Assembly: GCA_945969495.1 (NCBI GenBank)
Contig: CAMFOH010000006.1
Span: 1-42,286, forward strand
DNA: 42,286 nt
Source of the DNA: an uncultured Mollicutes bacterium
GTDB lineage: Bacteria; Bacillota_I; Bacilli_A; RF39; UBA660
Reading direction: 5' to 3'
The notes beneath the pieces are model-generated. The model was given only the letters and a program-made list of their open reading frames with translations. It did no database searches and was not told where the DNA came from. Position numbers and translations under genes: made by a program. Below are positions 40,142 to 42,286 of this stretch, in pieces (within the stretch, counting starts at the first letter, position 1; each line of letters begins with the position of its first letter).

Positions 40142-40269
40142 TATTTTTTTTGCCTTGTGTAAAACAAAAAAAACGTAAAATTTTTATTTAACGTGAAGTT
40201 GTAAGATAAATGTAGACATAAAAAAAGTGTCTACATTTTTTGTTATAATAAAATAAAGGAGATGATTAT

Positions 40270-40626
40270 ATGCCAAGTGGTAGACCAAAAGGCGGTACAA
40301 ATAAATACTGGTCACCAGAGGAAAAAGAAAAGATAGTCTTATATCATATAGAAAATGAAATTGGTATGGATAAATGTGCAAAAAAATTTGGTATTTCTAG
40401 AGCGCAAATGTTTAATTGGGTTTCTTCATATAGAAATAAAGGAATAGAAGGTTTAAAAAACAAAAAGAAACCAGGTAATCCATTAAGTAAATATTCAAGT
40501 AAAAAGAATTTATCTGAAATGGAAAAACTTCAATATGAAAACATGAAATTAAGAATTGAGAATGAAAGATTAAAAAAAGGATACCTAGTGAAAGGAGATG
40601 GTTCAGTTGTAGTGTTCAAAAAATAA
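40270..40626 (+). CDS. IS3-family transposase OrfA (HTH)
   Basis: MPSGRPKGGTNKYWSPEEKEKIVLYHIENEIGMDKCAKKFGISRAQMFNWVSSYRNKGIEGLKNKKK...LQYENMKLRIENERLKK. Confidence 0.88.
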   Translation: MPSGRPKGGTNKYWSPEEKEKIVLYHIENEIGMDKCAKKFGISRAQMFNWVSSYRNKGIEGLKNKKKPGNPLSKYSSKKNLSEMEKLQYENMKLRIENERLKKGYLVKGDGSVVVFKK

Positions 40627-41517
40627 AACAAAAAGAATTTGAAATCGTAGAAATATTAAGTAAAGATTATTCGGTTAAATCATTATGTGAAGTAATGAAT
40701 ATATCTAGAAGTGGTTATTATAAATGGTTAAAAAAACAAGGAAATATTAAATAAATATGAAATAAACCGTAGAGATTTAGAACCATTAATTAGGGATATT
40801 CATAAAAGAAAACCAAGTTATGGTTATCATAGAATAAATTACCTTATTCGTAAAGAAACCGGTTGGGTTGTATCTGATAATTTAGTTCATAAAGTTTGCA
40901 AAATATTAAAAATAAGAAGTAAAGCTAGGCACTATTCAATTTATAAGAAACCTGGTGAAGAATCAATTAAATATCCTAATCTTATTAATAATAATTGGAA
41001 TACTACGAGACCATTAGAGAAAATAACATCAGATACAACAATGATTTGGTTTAAAAAGCAAAGATATGATTGGACATATTATGTTGATGCATTTGATGAT
41101 TCAATAATAGGTTCAGATGTTAAACCTTTTTATCATGGAGTTAGTATAACTAACCATAGATTAGCTTTAGAGGATATGTTAAAAAGTAAAATAAAAAGAG
41201 GATATAAAAGCCAAGAAACTATTTTTCACTCAGATCAAGGCGCAATATATTCCTCAGTGGCATTTAATAATGCACATAAAAATTATAACATAACTAGGTC
41301 CATGTCGAGAATAGGAACTCCAACAGATAATCCTATAATTGAATCTAAAAATGGATGGTTAAAGAAAGAAATATATATTGATTTTAATCAAGAAGATTAT
41401 GATACTGTTGAAGACTATATAAATGCGATAATATATGATCATAATTATTTAAGACCAAGTTATGCACTAAATTATAAAACCACAATTGAATATAGAACTC
41501 AACTAGGGTTTCAATAA
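40614..41517 (+). pseudogene. IS3-family transposase OrfB (DDE), frame-disrupted
   Basis: Frame 3 from about 40614: VQKIKQKEFEIVEILSKDYSVKSLCEVMNISRSGYYKWLKKQGNIK-stop (stop 40752). Continues in frame 1 as EILNKYEINRRDLEPLIRDIHKRKPSYGYHRI...TSDTTMIW...FHSDQGAIYSS...SMSRIGTPTDNPIIESKNGWLKKE. Confidence 0.75.
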
Positions 41518-41562
41518 TACTTTTTAATTGTCTACTTTTTATTGACAACTTCAGATTTATCA

Positions 41563-42286
41563 CTACTTTTTATTTAGTTGATTAAATATTAATTTTGTAG
41601 AATAACTAGCTCTAAGATTCATTTTTCCACCATTATCTGTACCGACTTCAGAACTAGTTCCAAGTGACGCAAAAAGATATGCTGATTCTCCAGGTTCCAA
41701 TTTTAAGTATACTCCATTATCATCTATCCCAGAAAAATCTTTATTACTTAAAAACAAATTTCCTTTTTTATCCTCACTTCCCATAATTGAGTCAATATTG
41801 GGAACTTTATAATGTAATATTCTATCATCTAATGTAATAGAATGTTTTTCAGTAGAACATTCATCCGCATCAAAAATATCATTTCCATTAGTATCATTAC
41901 ATAATTCAATATCTGTATCACCAACTTCTCTAAAAATTGCTGTAACACTTCCTGTATTCTTTACCTTAATTGTAAAATACCTTCTTGCTCCCGGCCATTT
42001 AAAGTCAGATTTAAAATTCACGGTATCTCCACTTACCGTGCATGAATCATTGTAATATCCATTTTCTTGAATATCTGATTCATAATAACTAATAATTGCT
42101 TTAGTATTATCTCCTTCTGCTAAATTCGAAGGTATTCCTGGCTGACATGTTGGTGTAATAGAAAAATCACCTTGTGCTGTTGCCGTTCCATTTATTGTTA
42201 TTGTCTCTGAAAATAAAGCATATCCAACAGTCATTACTAAAAGTAGTGCTAAACATCCTATTAATATTTTATTCTTTCTTTTATCC
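41563..42286 (-). CDS. TasA/camelysin-like secreted protein, family copy D (5' end truncated by the window edge)
   Basis: The frame stays open to the edge: KRKNKILIGCLALLLVMTVGYALFSETITINGTATAQGDFSITPTC. The listed start at 42234 is an internal Met. Confidence 0.7.
   Translation of the reverse strand, partial: DKRKNKILIGCLALLLVMTVGYALFSETITINGTATAQGDFSITPTCQPGIPSNLAEGDNTKAIISYYESDIQENGYYNDSCTVSGDTVNFKSDFKWPGARRYFTIKVKNTGSVTAIFREVGDTDIELCNDTNGNDIFDADECSTEKHSITLDDRILHYKVPNIDSIMGSEDKKGNLFLSNKDFSGIDDNGVYLKLEPGESAYLFASLGTSSEVGTDNGGKMNLRASYSTKLIFNQLNKK

Larger units (their letters stand above)
40195..41552 (+). mobile_element. IS3-family (IS150-like) insertion sequence
   Basis: 24-bp imperfect terminal inverted repeats (19/24): gaagttgtaagataaatgtagaca (40195-40218) versus reverse complement of 41529-41552, gaagttgtcaataaaaagtagaca. 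Encloses IS3-type orfA and orfB. Confidence 0.85.

Noticed and set aside
40184-40381. 65-aa minus-strand ORF at the IS left end
   Set aside because: Antisense to orfA and overlaps the terminal repeat; no support as a gene.
41531-41572. Repeated 'ctactttttatt' at the IS right end and the 3' end of copy D
   Set aside because: 12-bp AT-rich similarity is too short to claim that copy D's C-terminus derives from an IS end, and not a clear target-site duplication.
1-42286. CRISPR array, tRNA or rRNA genes, prophage structural genes
   Set aside because: None seen: no regular spaced direct repeats, no recognisable tRNA/rRNA sequence, no phage morphogenesis proteins.
1-42286. Mollicutes-type recoding (UGA = Trp)
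   Set aside because: Trp is encoded by TGG where checked, and at least one housekeeping gene (RluA-like, stop at 14156-14158) ends in TGA, consistent with the standard bacterial code.

Overview
The window is AT-rich, gene-dense and almost entirely minus-strand. It looks chromosomal and resembles an anaerobic low-GC Firmicutes/Bacilli-type genome (inference from gene content: PPDK, PFOR, rubrerythrin/PerR, SpoVS, AddAB, RNase J, TypA). Most genes are recognisable housekeeping functions. The notable signal is a dispersed family of secreted TasA/camelysin-like proteins with four copies: 4030-4719, 29755-30390, 39448-40077 and 41563->42286. They share a nearly invariant promoter, 5'UTR and leader-coding module at DNA level but have divergent mature domains. 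The A-tract just upstream of the -35 varies in length (6, 7 and 8 nt). A membrane-anchored relative lies at 18153-18950. An IS3-like element sits between two copies, and an IS remnant lies just upstream of a third. Other candidates for a second look: a possible type I toxin/antitoxin-like locus near 15.75-16.06 kb that the ORF track misses, a class-I Fic/antitoxin pair, an orphan HipA-like kinase (the only large plus-strand gene outside the IS), an RNase J paralogue with eroded metal-binding motifs, an ABC transporter with a three-repeat extracytoplasmic insert, and a perfect 23-bp palindrome between promoter and RBS of a perR-like/rubrerythrin operon. All calls were made by eye from the sequence; no database search was run.
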